DNA of 10,595 bases from Acidobacteriota bacterium (GTDB lineage Bacteria > Acidobacteriota > Blastocatellia > Pyrinomonadales > Pyrinomonadaceae). The translations under genes were made by a program, and so were the position numbers. The first letter of the stretch is position 1. Every line of letters begins with the position of its first letter. The DNA lies in contig QHXL01000320.1 in assembly GCA_003222935.1 (NCBI GenBank), positions 1 to 10,595 on the forward strand, in the 5' to 3' direction. The notes under the pieces are model-generated. The model was not told the DNA's origin. It worked only from the letters and a program-made list of their open reading frames with translations, and did no database searches. Shown one piece after another: positions 1-7,204 of the stretch.

Positions 1-2080
1 CCGACGTTTTCTTTGCGAGGCTAACCTTGCTGTTCTTTTTCTTGTCGCGGAGCAGACGACCCGCATACGGTCGTGCCTCCTGGCCGCAGAGCGCGAGGGC
101 AATCGCCTTTAGCACTGTCGATTTACCGACGCCGTTATCTCCGAGGAAGATGTGCCACGCATGTTCGAACCCCAAATCCAAATCAAGGCTGAGGTTTTCG
201 AATGGGCCAATGTTTTCAAGCGTGACACGCTTGAGCTTCGATACTTTTCTTTCGCCGATCGCGACGGTGGACTGCGGCGCGGCTACGGCATCTGTGAGCT
301 TGGTAAGAAAATCGCTGAGGTCTGAGAAGTTATCTTTAGGCGTGTAAGGAAATACTTTTATTCCGTAGCGTCTTTCCAGCAACTCAGCTTTGGCCCGCCA
401 TGCGCCGCCCGTCACGGCCACCAGAGCGTAATGGGTTCGCACAAAAGATTTCGGGAGTGTGATGCCGCGCAGATAGGCTTCGATACCTTCGAGGCTTGCA
501 CCTAAAAACAACAAGGTGCGGGAGAAGAACAACGTCTGCATAAACTGCGAAAAAAGATTATTGCCGGTGATCGCTTCCTCATACTGGTAGGAAGCAACCA
601 TCACTGTGTCCTTTCGTTCGAGCGTTCCGTACAGCTTAAGGATGAAGAAACGACGGCGGGTCAGGGCGGAAAGCAAGCGGTCCGTATCGCGCGGCGTGAA
701 GACATCGTCGCTCGTAACTCGGTAAACGCTCTCCAGCAAATTGTCAAAATTTGTCGTAAGCGCGGCCGAAAAATTAAGAGCTTCCAATTGGGAATGCAGC
801 GACGAGGGGTTAGACCTGCTCAGAAAAACTTTTTGCAAATAGGCGTTTAGCAACTCTCTCTGCGAGTCAGTTGTCAGCCGGCTCACCAGGCTGTCGGCGA
901 CCGGGTCTGCTTGACCTCGTTCTACGTCCGCCTGGTAGTGAGCCTCTTCGATGTCGGTAATGAAATTACTTGAACGTGCCCATTTGAGCAGGCCGACAAC
1001 GAAGTCTTTCCAAACAGGCAGGCCCGACTGAGCGCTCAGACCTGACCCTGCATAGAGTACACATTCCCCGGCAACACAAGCGTTTACCAGGTCGACCGGC
1101 AACTCTTTCGGCAAATGCAGCTCTTCAACTTCGTCCTCTGGTGGACCCGCTGTCGGAACGGGTCGGGATTTGAGTCTCGCTCTGCGGTAGATGATGAACA
1201 CCATGAGACTGGCGGCTATCAGGCTCACCAGACCTAGCAAGATAAAAAGGATCCGATTGTTCGAAAACTCTTTAGCTTCACCTTCGGCAGACGTCGGAGT
1301 TGGACTTGGGTCGGCCGTTAAAGGTTTCAAGGCTCCGAATTCGTAATTTCGCGTTGACGTTTCCTTGTCGCCCACTCTGGCAAATATCTTAAAACTTGAC
1401 TGACTCACCCCATCGGGGAGTTCTACAGTGAACGATCTCTCGTCCATCTTCAGGATTTTTTCGACGGCCTTACCATCGAAATAGATTGTGACCTTGGGCC
1501 ATAGTTCGAGCGGTACATAGTCGCTGAAGGTTACGTCGAAGTCCCTGCCGGTTGGGTTGCGTACCCCATCAATCTCGACCTCTTTGCCTGTCAAACCGGT
1601 CGGAACAAGGACGTTAAATTGGTTATAAGTTATTCCCCCGTCTTCGTTTCGCAGATCAAAAAAGACTACTTCGACAGGAATGGAGTCGCCAGGCTTAGGA
1701 TTGGCTGGAATATTTAGTTTGTCGGGAACAATGGCAGCAATAGTCTCCGCGTCATTATTGTAAATTGGATAAAACCGCGCCGATACACCACCAATCGATA
1801 ACCTGTATCTTTTTTTCAGTTCGTCCGGACCATTTACAGCGGATTGGATTGTGAGTTGGATGACGGTCCCGCTCGGCGCTTCGCGTGGCTTTATTTCCGT
1901 CACGAAGGGGATTTCTGCCGAACGCGGCTGTCTAGGCGTTGGAGACGGGTCAGGGGTTGGATACTTGCCAGGAGTTGGAGACTGGCGAGGAGTTGCAAGC
2001 TGAGCGGGAGTCCGATTGGTCCAACTCGAAATAGGTAGAACAAGAAGGAAGAGAAGTAATAGTAGTAATAGTCTCCTCAC
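1..2080 (-). CDS. Membrane-anchored SIR2-like / SMC-type ATPase fusion with exported TIG-like region (C-terminus missing)
   Basis: The frame is open from a GTG at 2080 to the left window edge (693 codons, no stop), so the 3' part is missing. Order seen: signal peptide (residues 1-20, Leu run after RR); P/T hexapeptide linker (25-52); beta-rich exported region, of which 57-160 resembles a TIG/IPT fold and 165-250 a second beta unit; another P/T-rich linker (257-264); one transmembrane helix (277-298) followed by RRARLK, which places the rest in the cytoplasm; SIR2-like domain (about 325-600); ATPase N-terminus from about 615. SIR2 marks are AGSGLSAQSG (344-353), TTNFD (442-446), LKLYGT (481-486, where His is expected instead of Tyr) and LGAS (526-529). 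Walker A is GDNGVGKST (647-655), preceded by LENIGPFENL as in RecF/SMC/OLD-type ATPases. In known systems SIR2-like domains deplete NAD+, often under control of an NTPase. A role as a transmembrane sensor-effector is my inference. It is the third gene of the minus-strand cassette, 87 bp after the MBL gene. Confidence 0.85.
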   Translation of the reverse strand, partial: MRRLLLLLLLFLLVLPISSWTNRTPAQLATPRQSPTPGKYPTPDPSPTPRQPRSAEIPFVTEIKPREAPSGTVIQLTIQSAVNGPDELKKRYRLSIGGVSARFYPIYNNDAETIAAIVPDKLNIPANPKPGDSIPVEVVFFDLRNEDGGITYNQFNVLVPTGLTGKEVEIDGVRNPTGRDFDVTFSDYVPLELWPKVTIYFDGKAVEKILKMDERSFTVELPDGVSQSSFKIFARVGDKETSTRNYEFGALKPLTADPSPTPTSAEGEAKEFSNNRILFILLGLVSLIAASLMVFIIYRRARLKSRPVPTAGPPEDEVEELHLPKELPVDLVNACVAGECVLYAGSGLSAQSGLPVWKDFVVGLLKWARSSNFITDIEEAHYQADVERGQADPVADSLVSRLTTDSQRELLNAYLQKVFLSRSNPSSLHSQLEALNFSAALTTNFDNLLESVYRVTSDDVFTPRDTDRLLSALTRRRFFILKLYGTLERKDTVMVASYQYEEAITGNNLFSQFMQTLFFSRTLLFLGASLEGIEAYLRGITLPKSFVRTHYALVAVTGGAWRAKAELLERRYGIKVFPYTPKDNFSDLSDFLTKLTDAVAAPQSTVAIGERKVSKLKRVTLENIGPFENLSLDLDLGFEHAWHIFLGDNGVGKSTVLKAIALALCGQEARPYAGRLLRDKKKNSKVSLAKKTS
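1937..2008 (-). repeat. Four tandem 18-nt units encoding P-x-x-x-P-T hexapeptides
   Basis: Four units of 18 nt follow each other in frame (1937-1954, 1955-1972, 1973-1990, 1991-2008). In the protein they read, in order, PAQLAT, PRQSPT, PGKYPT and PDPSPT (residues 25-48). They sit just after the signal peptide and form a probably extended, wall- or periplasm-spanning linker. The units have diverged, so this is an older expansion rather than a fresh slippage tract, but copy number may vary between strains. Confidence 0.8.
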
Positions 2081-2167
2081 ATTAGCACCTCATGTAATTG
2101 TGAGTGATCAGGCTCCATACGGAAATGTTGGAGAATGAGTTACAACGTCCGATGGCAATGCTAACAA
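2081..2167. other. Short spacer between MBL and SIR2-ATPase genes
   Basis: This 87-bp gap holds the ribosome binding site of the downstream gene. I see no strong hairpin followed by a T-run and no convincing promoter, so read-through from the MBL gene is the simplest reading. Confidence 0.5.
2086..2091 (-). promoter_or_regulatory. Shine-Dalgarno site deciding the GTG start at 2080
   Basis: On the minus strand the sequence GAGGTG lies 5 nt before the GTG at 2080. The nearby ATG codons cannot serve: the one at 2093 reaches a stop after three codons, and the one at 2082 is followed directly by TGA. The GTG immediately gives a basic-then-leucine signal peptide, which supports it as the start. 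The same GAGGTG core is used by the MBL gene of the cassette. Confidence 0.6.
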
Positions 2168-3709
2168 TCAATACGGAATGCGATACTCAACGTACAAATC
2201 TTCAAACCTGACCGCCTTCTCAAAGCTCTTACGCTCCTGAGGCGACAACATTCTCTCAATATCCGATTCAATTTCCGTTACGTCCGGAGCGTCCGCCAAC
2301 AGCACTCGCCCGCGCGCCTTCTTCTTGAGCGCGTCCCAAAGCGGAGGGTAAGGAAACTCCCACTGCTGATCTTCAGCGGTTTCGCGGTGAACGGGAATCA
2401 TCGCTACCAAATCGTTGCTAGTCATTTTCTCCAGCCCTTTACCCCTTAAGGTTGCGTTGTGGCTTCCGTGATGACCGACTTTGTACAGAACTGTCCGGGC
2501 CAGCAGATCCTCGGCATTCACTTTCTTAAGTTCTCCTTTGGAGTTTTTGACTTTCCACTCCAATTCGCCCCACGAAAGCCAGTTGCCCACCTGCGCATCT
2601 CCCGGAAATAGCAATACCTTTCCTTCACCAGGCTCGCCCATCTCCACGGCGAAAGCCAGGCAGGTATTGTTTGTATAACTGTCGAGATGTAGTGCGAGCT
2701 CACCAGCCATATTCAACCAGTCATGATCGATGCGTCTCCACTCGTTGTCATCACCGTCTACGAAGCCGTAACGTTCGCTGAAGAAGGTGTCGCTACTCGC
2801 TTGCTCACTGGTAATGCTGAAACTCCCATCGAATGGGCAGGCCCGCGCGCTAAGATCGGATGAATCGTCGTCACCGCCGACTGCTGCCATGAAGCTGTCA
2901 AACAGTGAAAAGCTCTGCTTACCTTCGTCGTAGGTTTCCGTTCTCGACAACTTCTTTCGGATGTAATCCGGATCTTCCGGCGGACCCAGAATGTAAACGC
3001 GGACGTCGTCCACCCCTTCGATTTTCAACGGCTGTTTTTTCGGGTCGCAGTATTCTTTCCCGCCAAGTTCAAGCATGTAATCCCACGTTGCTTCAGTTCC
3101 GCCGTCCGCCGGAGCGTCCGGACCCATTCCGCCAAAAAAGCCGAATAATTCAGAGATGGCATGTTTGTACAGCCCCATGTGTTTATCGCCTTTTTTGGCT
3201 TCGGGGATCAGTGCCATTGCGCTTTTCAGTGCTTTCTTTTTCTTCTTAAACTCTTTCTTGAGTAGCTGTGCGGGTTTGTTGTCGGGCTCTTCAGTCCATG
3301 CCACCCAAACTCTCGCCACGTCCAGTTCGTCGAAGATCGTCTTCGCCTGGTGAAAACCAGAAATGTGATCCCAGTGCTCATGAGTCACTGCGAGGGCGTC
3401 GAGCCGCGCAGCGGATTTTTTGCGGGGGCCTTCATCAAGGAGAGTCTGCTGGATGTTCGCCACGACCGCGTTCATCTCCGGATCGCCGTAGTGTTTGCTT
3501 TTGAGGGCACCGCAATCAACCATCATGTGAAAAGGCTCGGGCTCGCGGGGAAAGGTCACAAGGAAACAGTCACCGAGGCCTTGTTTGTACATGCGTACCC
3601 TGACCTCTCTGCTTTTTGCCTTCGCGACCCGGGCTTTCGTTCTCCTGGTGGGCGCGGCCTTGCTGGCCTTTTTCTTCGTCGACTTTGTACCGATTCGTTT
3701 GGTTGGCAT
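2168..3709 (-). CDS. ComEC/Rec2-like metallo-beta-lactamase-fold hydrolase
   Basis: A 513-residue protein with the metallo-beta-lactamase signature THEHWDH (His110, His112, Asp114, His115), an upstream strand MVDCGA (63-68), LLFPGDAQ with Asp371, and VGHHGSHNAT around His413/His414. The MVDCG, LFPGD and HHGSH set is typical of the ComEC/Rec2 hydrolase domain rather than of true beta-lactamases; relatives are nucleases, phosphodiesterases or lactonases. Residues 1-35 are rich in Lys/Arg and probably disordered, compatible with nucleic-acid binding. There is no transmembrane channel as in full ComEC, no signal peptide, and long insertions lie between the motif strands (about 150-330), so this is a stand-alone cytoplasmic enzyme. 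Its ATG at 3709 lies 2 bp after the stop of the metallopeptidase gene, with its Shine-Dalgarno GAGGTG (3723-3718) inside that gene's last codons, so translational coupling is likely. The substrate is unknown. Confidence 0.88.
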   Translation of the reverse strand: MPTKRIGTKSTKKKASKAAPTRRTKARVAKAKSREVRVRMYKQGLGDCFLVTFPREPEPFHMMVDCGALKSKHYGDPEMNAVVANIQQTLLDEGPRKKSAARLDALAVTHEHWDHISGFHQAKTIFDELDVARVWVAWTEEPDNKPAQLLKKEFKKKKKALKSAMALIPEAKKGDKHMGLYKHAISELFGFFGGMGPDAPADGGTEATWDYMLELGGKEYCDPKKQPLKIEGVDDVRVYILGPPEDPDYIRKKLSRTETYDEGKQSFSLFDSFMAAVGGDDDSSDLSARACPFDGSFSITSEQASSDTFFSERYGFVDGDDNEWRRIDHDWLNMAGELALHLDSYTNNTCLAFAVEMGEPGEGKVLLFPGDAQVGNWLSWGELEWKVKNSKGELKKVNAEDLLARTVLYKVGHHGSHNATLRGKGLEKMTSNDLVAMIPVHRETAEDQQWEFPYPPLWDALKKKARGRVLLADAPDVTEIESDIERMLSPQERKSFEKAVRFEDLYVEYRIPY

Positions 3710-3711
3710 CT

Positions 3712-5733
3712 TTATGGCACCTCACTATCAACGCTGCGGTGTAGCAGTGCGAAAGGTTCTGCGGCATTCCGTAAATGGCGGAAGTAGGTTGCTCTAGGGG
3801 ACCCATCGATCATTCCGCGGCGAAATTGGATGTGGCGTTCAAGACGCGCCTCGTCAGCAATATCTTTGGTGATCGCGTAACGCAGTTTCATAGTATCCAG
3901 GTCCAGGACAAGCGTGCTGCCACCCCTGAACTTGAAAGTTGAAGATTTCTCACCAGGATGTGTCTTGTCCTTGATATCGCGACTCTGAATGAGGGAAATA
4001 ATAAGTTGGTTCAGAGCTGTTCCATCCGGGCCCACCCGACGCGCGGGTCGTAATGAGTGGATCTGAAATTTCGGCACGCCTTTTTTCACCGCGTTCTTGC
4101 CGGAGGCGGACTCTTCCAGACCAGTTTCCATGTTGGCCGCGTTAGCCTTACCAGTCGAACCGCGAAGGCCGGGAAGATTGAACTCGAAGGTGATGCCCGC
4201 GATCTTGCCGAACTTTTTGAGAGCTTGATGACCTTCACTGACAATCCAGTCATTCAACTCGCCGCCGATTTTCTCTGTCGTGTCAAACACTTCCCGCCGA
4301 CTCTTAAAATAGGTGAAATCATTGGCGGTGCTCCTGAGCCGTTCTGCCAGAGGCTCGAAGAACTGTTGGCTGCCACTAACAAGCGGCCAGCGCAGGCTCT
4401 CCGTTGAAAGCGTACGTACGTCGCGCGGATAAATGCCTCGGCGCCTAAAAGCTTCAATAAAAGCGATGCGATAACCGCGATCATCATCTGGAACCAGGTC
4501 AACGTCGGCTGTAATGATTGCTCGCAGGTAGTCGCCAAAGTTGATGTCGATCGGCGGGCAATAGTCGAGCGCTCGGATGCAGACATTCAGAACGTGTTGT
4601 GCTGACTTGGACGCCTCCGACGCGAGCCGGTTTACGAGGTCCGGGTGAAGTTCGCCCTCCTGCAAAATCCCTGTTCCGCTGCTTGCGATGCGCAGGAGGT
4701 CGGCAACACGGCTTTTGTATATTGCGAGGAACGCGTCGAAGACGGCAGCAACGAGAATCGCGCCGCGGGCATGTGGCTCCGTCGTATTCTCATAGTCTTC
4801 AGGTTTGGGATCATGGGGCTTCCATTTACCGGTTATCTTATCGACTTCACCGATTGCATCTCGCAAGGCTCCGTAATTGCCAATGGCTTCACCGAACTGC
4901 TGCGCTAACTCGCCCAGCAAGTTATGGGTTGCAAGGTTTCCCCTCGTGCGCGCTATTTGGTGGCGCAACACCTCCGGAAAGCTGAAGTGCTGAAAGAGGG
5001 CGACTATATCTGCAAAGGCTTCATGGAAAGCGTAGGTGTCGCGATGGTTAGCTTCGGTGAAACGGCTGTGCATTCCGTCGAGGAGAGCGTGGGTAGTCTC
5101 ATGCGCAATGATGTCGTGTGATAGGCAGCTAAACACAATCCCGCCGGGCAAGTAACGTTCAGGGCTCTCAAAAGACGCCGGAAAGTATCCAAACAAGAGG
5201 GCCTTCTTTTCAGGGCTGTAATAGGCATTCGCCTCTCTCAACGCGTGAGGATAAACGCGCAACCGCTCGACGAATTCATAACGAATGCCACCGTCGATGC
5301 GCAGGCGCGGCGCCCACAACGCCGGCCGGCCAAGAGCGCGTTCGAAGTTACGAATCGTAGTCATCGTGACGGCGTAGACCATTTGTTGATGAAACTGCGG
5401 GTTGCCTTCGGAGGGCGGCAATCCATCCTGGGCCAGGATATGTGGATCGTTAAGGTCTACGGGCGCGTAAAATGATCCACTTGCCGGATCGTAGTCCACT
5501 ACTTCTATGTACTTGCCAATGGGTCCTGGCAATAATCCTTCGCTGCCGTATCGGGGTTTCTCTTCCCATTCGACCTTGTAGGTAATTTCATTGATCACCG
5601 CAGTATCGAGGTGTACGGACAGACTGGGATCAAAAGCGTAGCCACGCAGTTTGCGATACACAGGGCGAGGAGTTGAGCCATTCTCCGGTTCGCACTTCTC
5701 ATTCGGCGATGTGTTATTGACCTCATCATCCAT
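3712..5733 (-). CDS. Gluzincin-type zinc metallopeptidase, thermolysin-like, without signal peptide
   Basis: A 673-residue protein with a zinc site HETTH (His211, Glu212, His215) and a downstream helix HEAFADIV, in which Glu238 is the likely third ligand and Asp242 stands four residues later. This geometry (third Glu 23 residues after the second His, then +4 Asp) matches the M4/thermolysin-like gluzincins. The catalytic core is about residues 100-300. The region from about 400 to 673 has no motif I recognise and could be a substrate- or partner-binding part. The N-terminus is hydrophilic with no signal peptide or propeptide-like hydrophobic segment, so the enzyme probably works in the cytoplasm, unlike secreted M4 proteases. 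The ATG at 5733 has GGGAGG at 5749-5744. It is the first gene of the cassette and overlaps no other gene; its stop is 2 bp from the MBL start. The target is unknown; a partner protein of the same cassette is one possibility. Confidence 0.82.
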   Translation of the reverse strand: MDDEVNNTSPNEKCEPENGSTPRPVYRKLRGYAFDPSLSVHLDTAVINEITYKVEWEEKPRYGSEGLLPGPIGKYIEVVDYDPASGSFYAPVDLNDPHILAQDGLPPSEGNPQFHQQMVYAVTMTTIRNFERALGRPALWAPRLRIDGGIRYEFVERLRVYPHALREANAYYSPEKKALLFGYFPASFESPERYLPGGIVFSCLSHDIIAHETTHALLDGMHSRFTEANHRDTYAFHEAFADIVALFQHFSFPEVLRHQIARTRGNLATHNLLGELAQQFGEAIGNYGALRDAIGEVDKITGKWKPHDPKPEDYENTTEPHARGAILVAAVFDAFLAIYKSRVADLLRIASSGTGILQEGELHPDLVNRLASEASKSAQHVLNVCIRALDYCPPIDINFGDYLRAIITADVDLVPDDDRGYRIAFIEAFRRRGIYPRDVRTLSTESLRWPLVSGSQQFFEPLAERLRSTANDFTYFKSRREVFDTTEKIGGELNDWIVSEGHQALKKFGKIAGITFEFNLPGLRGSTGKANAANMETGLEESASGKNAVKKGVPKFQIHSLRPARRVGPDGTALNQLIISLIQSRDIKDKTHPGEKSSTFKFRGGSTLVLDLDTMKLRYAITKDIADEARLERHIQFRRGMIDGSPRATYFRHLRNAAEPFALLHRSVDSEVP

Positions 5734-6013
5734 ATTTACGAAACCTCCCTCTTGGACATCTCACTCATTACAGACCTATTTAGAATGCCCTCGATAAACT
5801 GTCTATACAGGACGGAATGGGTTGGGAAAGCAATTTTCCAGGCCTAGCCACGTCTAGACGAAACGTTTTACAGAGTATCCAGCCGGCCAGGAATCCAATC
5901 GATCCTAACCATAGTGTTATTCAGTGCCGTTTCGTTTCACGACTGAGGAACTGCGATCATGTGATGAGCGATAACAACTACTGAAGTTCCAACACCCCAA
6001 TGAAGGGTGAACA
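5734..6013. other. Intergenic region upstream of the cassette
   Basis: A 280-bp non-coding stretch between the end of the esterase gene and the start of the metallopeptidase gene, both on the minus strand. It contains the Shine-Dalgarno GGGAGG (5749-5744) and a weak candidate promoter. A 7-bp inverted pair CGAAACG / CGTTTCG lies near 5858 and 5928, too far apart and too short to call an operator. I see no reading frame, tRNA or clear terminator. Confidence 0.5.
5804..5833 (-). promoter_or_regulatory. Weak candidate sigma-70 promoter for the three-gene cassette
   Basis: On the minus strand TTGCTT (5833-5828) is followed after 18 nt by TGTATA (5809-5804), about 70 nt before the metallopeptidase start codon. 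Both boxes deviate from consensus, and AT-rich alternatives exist nearer the gene (for example TAAATA), so this is only a candidate. Confidence 0.25.
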
Positions 6014-7039
6014 TCATTCCTTAACAACTGGTTGGCGGAATGAGCGCTCGGTGGTGTCGTTCGGGTCGGTGGAGACTGGACCATCGCGCCACAGCCAGCG
6101 CATCATCTCCGGCATGATGGCGCCGCCAAACTTTTGTCCGTGCTTGTTCATGCCCCACGAGTAGTTCACGTCATAACCCTTCTGCGTGAGAGCTTTTAGT
6201 AGTCGGACATTTTGTAAAAACCAATCCCATTTCTCGTCGTAGACACCGTTGCGGATGCCGCGATTATCGTTGCGGCCATCGCAGAGGAAGATTCGAATCG
6301 GCTTTTTCGCGCTTGCCAGCACACGCTCAGTGTATGCATGACCACCGCGAATATTTGTAAAGCTCCCTACATTGCTCAATACCTTGCGGAATTGGTCGGG
6401 CCGCTCCCAGGCGACGGTAAACGCGGCGATCGCCCCCGAACTCGAGCCGCCGATACCGTGCTGTTCCGGATCCTTTGAAATGTTGTAGTCCTTATTGAGC
6501 GCCGGCATCAGCTCTTCGGTGATCACGCGAGCGTACTTGTCATCGAGTGTGTTGTATTCCGTGGGCCGGTTTGTGGTCCTATCGCCCCACTCACTCGAGC
6601 TGGGCTCAGGCTGTTCCGGCTTACGGCCCGGGTTGATGAACACACCGATCATTACCGGAATCTCGCGCCTGTAGATCAGGTTGTCCATCACGTTCTGTGC
6701 ACGTATATCTCCGTTCTCGGCCTTGAAGGCATGACCGTCCTGAAAAACCATCAGTGCCGCCGGAGCCTTCGGATCGTATTGCGCCGGCACGTACACCCAG
6801 TATGTGTGCTGAGTGCCGGGATAGGCATTGCTTGGTAGCGTGTACGGTCCACGTATCTCGCCCTTTGGCACGCCTTCCTGTGGCATCGAGTCGGGGCCGA
6901 GGCGGTATTGAGCATCCGGGTTTGGACTTGGTGTCGCTTGCGGCTGGCTGGTAGTAGTTTGCGAGGGAGCCTGGGCTAAAGCTATGACTACCGCTCCGGC
7001 AAATATTAAACTGATGGCGTACGCGAACACTTCTCTCAT
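6014..7039 (-). CDS. Exported alpha/beta-hydrolase esterase (enterochelin-esterase-like, PF00756 type)
   Basis: A 341-residue protein with an N-terminal hydrophobic signal peptide (residues 4-23, AQA-like cleavage site) and a short P/T/Q-rich linker (25-42). The esterase fold shows [10 protein letters not shown] (96-105), the nucleophile elbow GSSSG (198-202, Ser200), an acid near DGRND (254-258) and a catalytic His300 in NKHGQ. This pattern is that of the putative esterase family that includes enterochelin esterase and feruloyl/acetyl esterases of plant-polymer degraders. It probably acts in the periplasm or outside the cell on an ester-linked substrate that cannot be named from sequence. 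The start at 7039 has GAGGAG 5 nt upstream. It is divergent from the GH30 gene, and the two could serve the same carbohydrate. Confidence 0.85.
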   Translation of the reverse strand: MREVFAYAISLIFAGAVVIALAQAPSQTTTSQPQATPSPNPDAQYRLGPDSMPQEGVPKGEIRGPYTLPSNAYPGTQHTYWVYVPAQYDPKAPAALMVFQDGHAFKAENGDIRAQNVMDNLIYRREIPVMIGVFINPGRKPEQPEPSSSEWGDRTTNRPTEYNTLDDKYARVITEELMPALNKDYNISKDPEQHGIGGSSSGAIAAFTVAWERPDQFRKVLSNVGSFTNIRGGHAYTERVLASAKKPIRIFLCDGRNDNRGIRNGVYDEKWDWFLQNVRLLKALTQKGYDVNYSWGMNKHGQKFGGAIMPEMMRWLWRDGPVSTDPNDTTERSFRQPVVKE

Positions 7040-7061
7040 TGGATTCTCCTCAATTGGATTT

Positions 7062-7158
7062 CCTCTGTGCGTTCTCTGCGTCTCTGTCCCTCTGTGGTTA
7101 ACTTAAGGGCCGATTAGATGAACCACAGAGACACAGAGGCACGGAGATCGCACAGAAA
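7062..7158. repeat. Large imperfect inverted repeat in the divergent spacer
   Basis: Left arm 7062-7099 and right arm 7121-7158 are 38 nt each and match at about 30 positions as reverse complements, around a 21-nt loop. Each arm is made of CTCTGTG/CACAGAG-type short units. Such 'CACAGAGACACAGAGG' elements are dispersed intergenic repeats in several environmental phyla. It fills most of the 165 bp between the esterase and GH30 starts, so promoters of both genes must overlap or abut it. The right arm lies inside the open extension of the GH30 frame that begins at 7118. Confidence 0.85.
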
Positions 7159-7204
7159 AAACCCACTGCTAATCTTCTACAAAGATATGGTAATGTCCTG
7201 CGCT

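Noticed and set aside
27..347. Plus-strand frame of 106 codons at the left edge
   Set aside because: It is antisense to the Walker A region of the SIR2-ATPase gene, which has recognisable motifs in the opposite strand; the plus-strand product has no recognisable features.
3350..3787. Plus-strand frame of 145 codons
   Set aside because: It is antisense to the N-terminal part of the MBL gene and the end of the peptidase gene, both supported by catalytic motifs; no Shine-Dalgarno site or family motif seen.
4599..4985. Plus-strand frame of 128 codons
   Set aside because: It lies opposite the metallopeptidase gene and has a shadow-like composition rich in Arg, with no motif.
5984..6013. Possible terminator hairpin after the esterase gene
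   Set aside because: Only a 5-bp CACCC/GGGTG stem could be paired and no T-run follows on the minus strand.
7118..7204. Upstream extension of the GH30 protein from an ATG at 7118
   Set aside because: The extension is mostly the translated right arm of the inverted repeat, and a complete Tat signal peptide begins at 7205.
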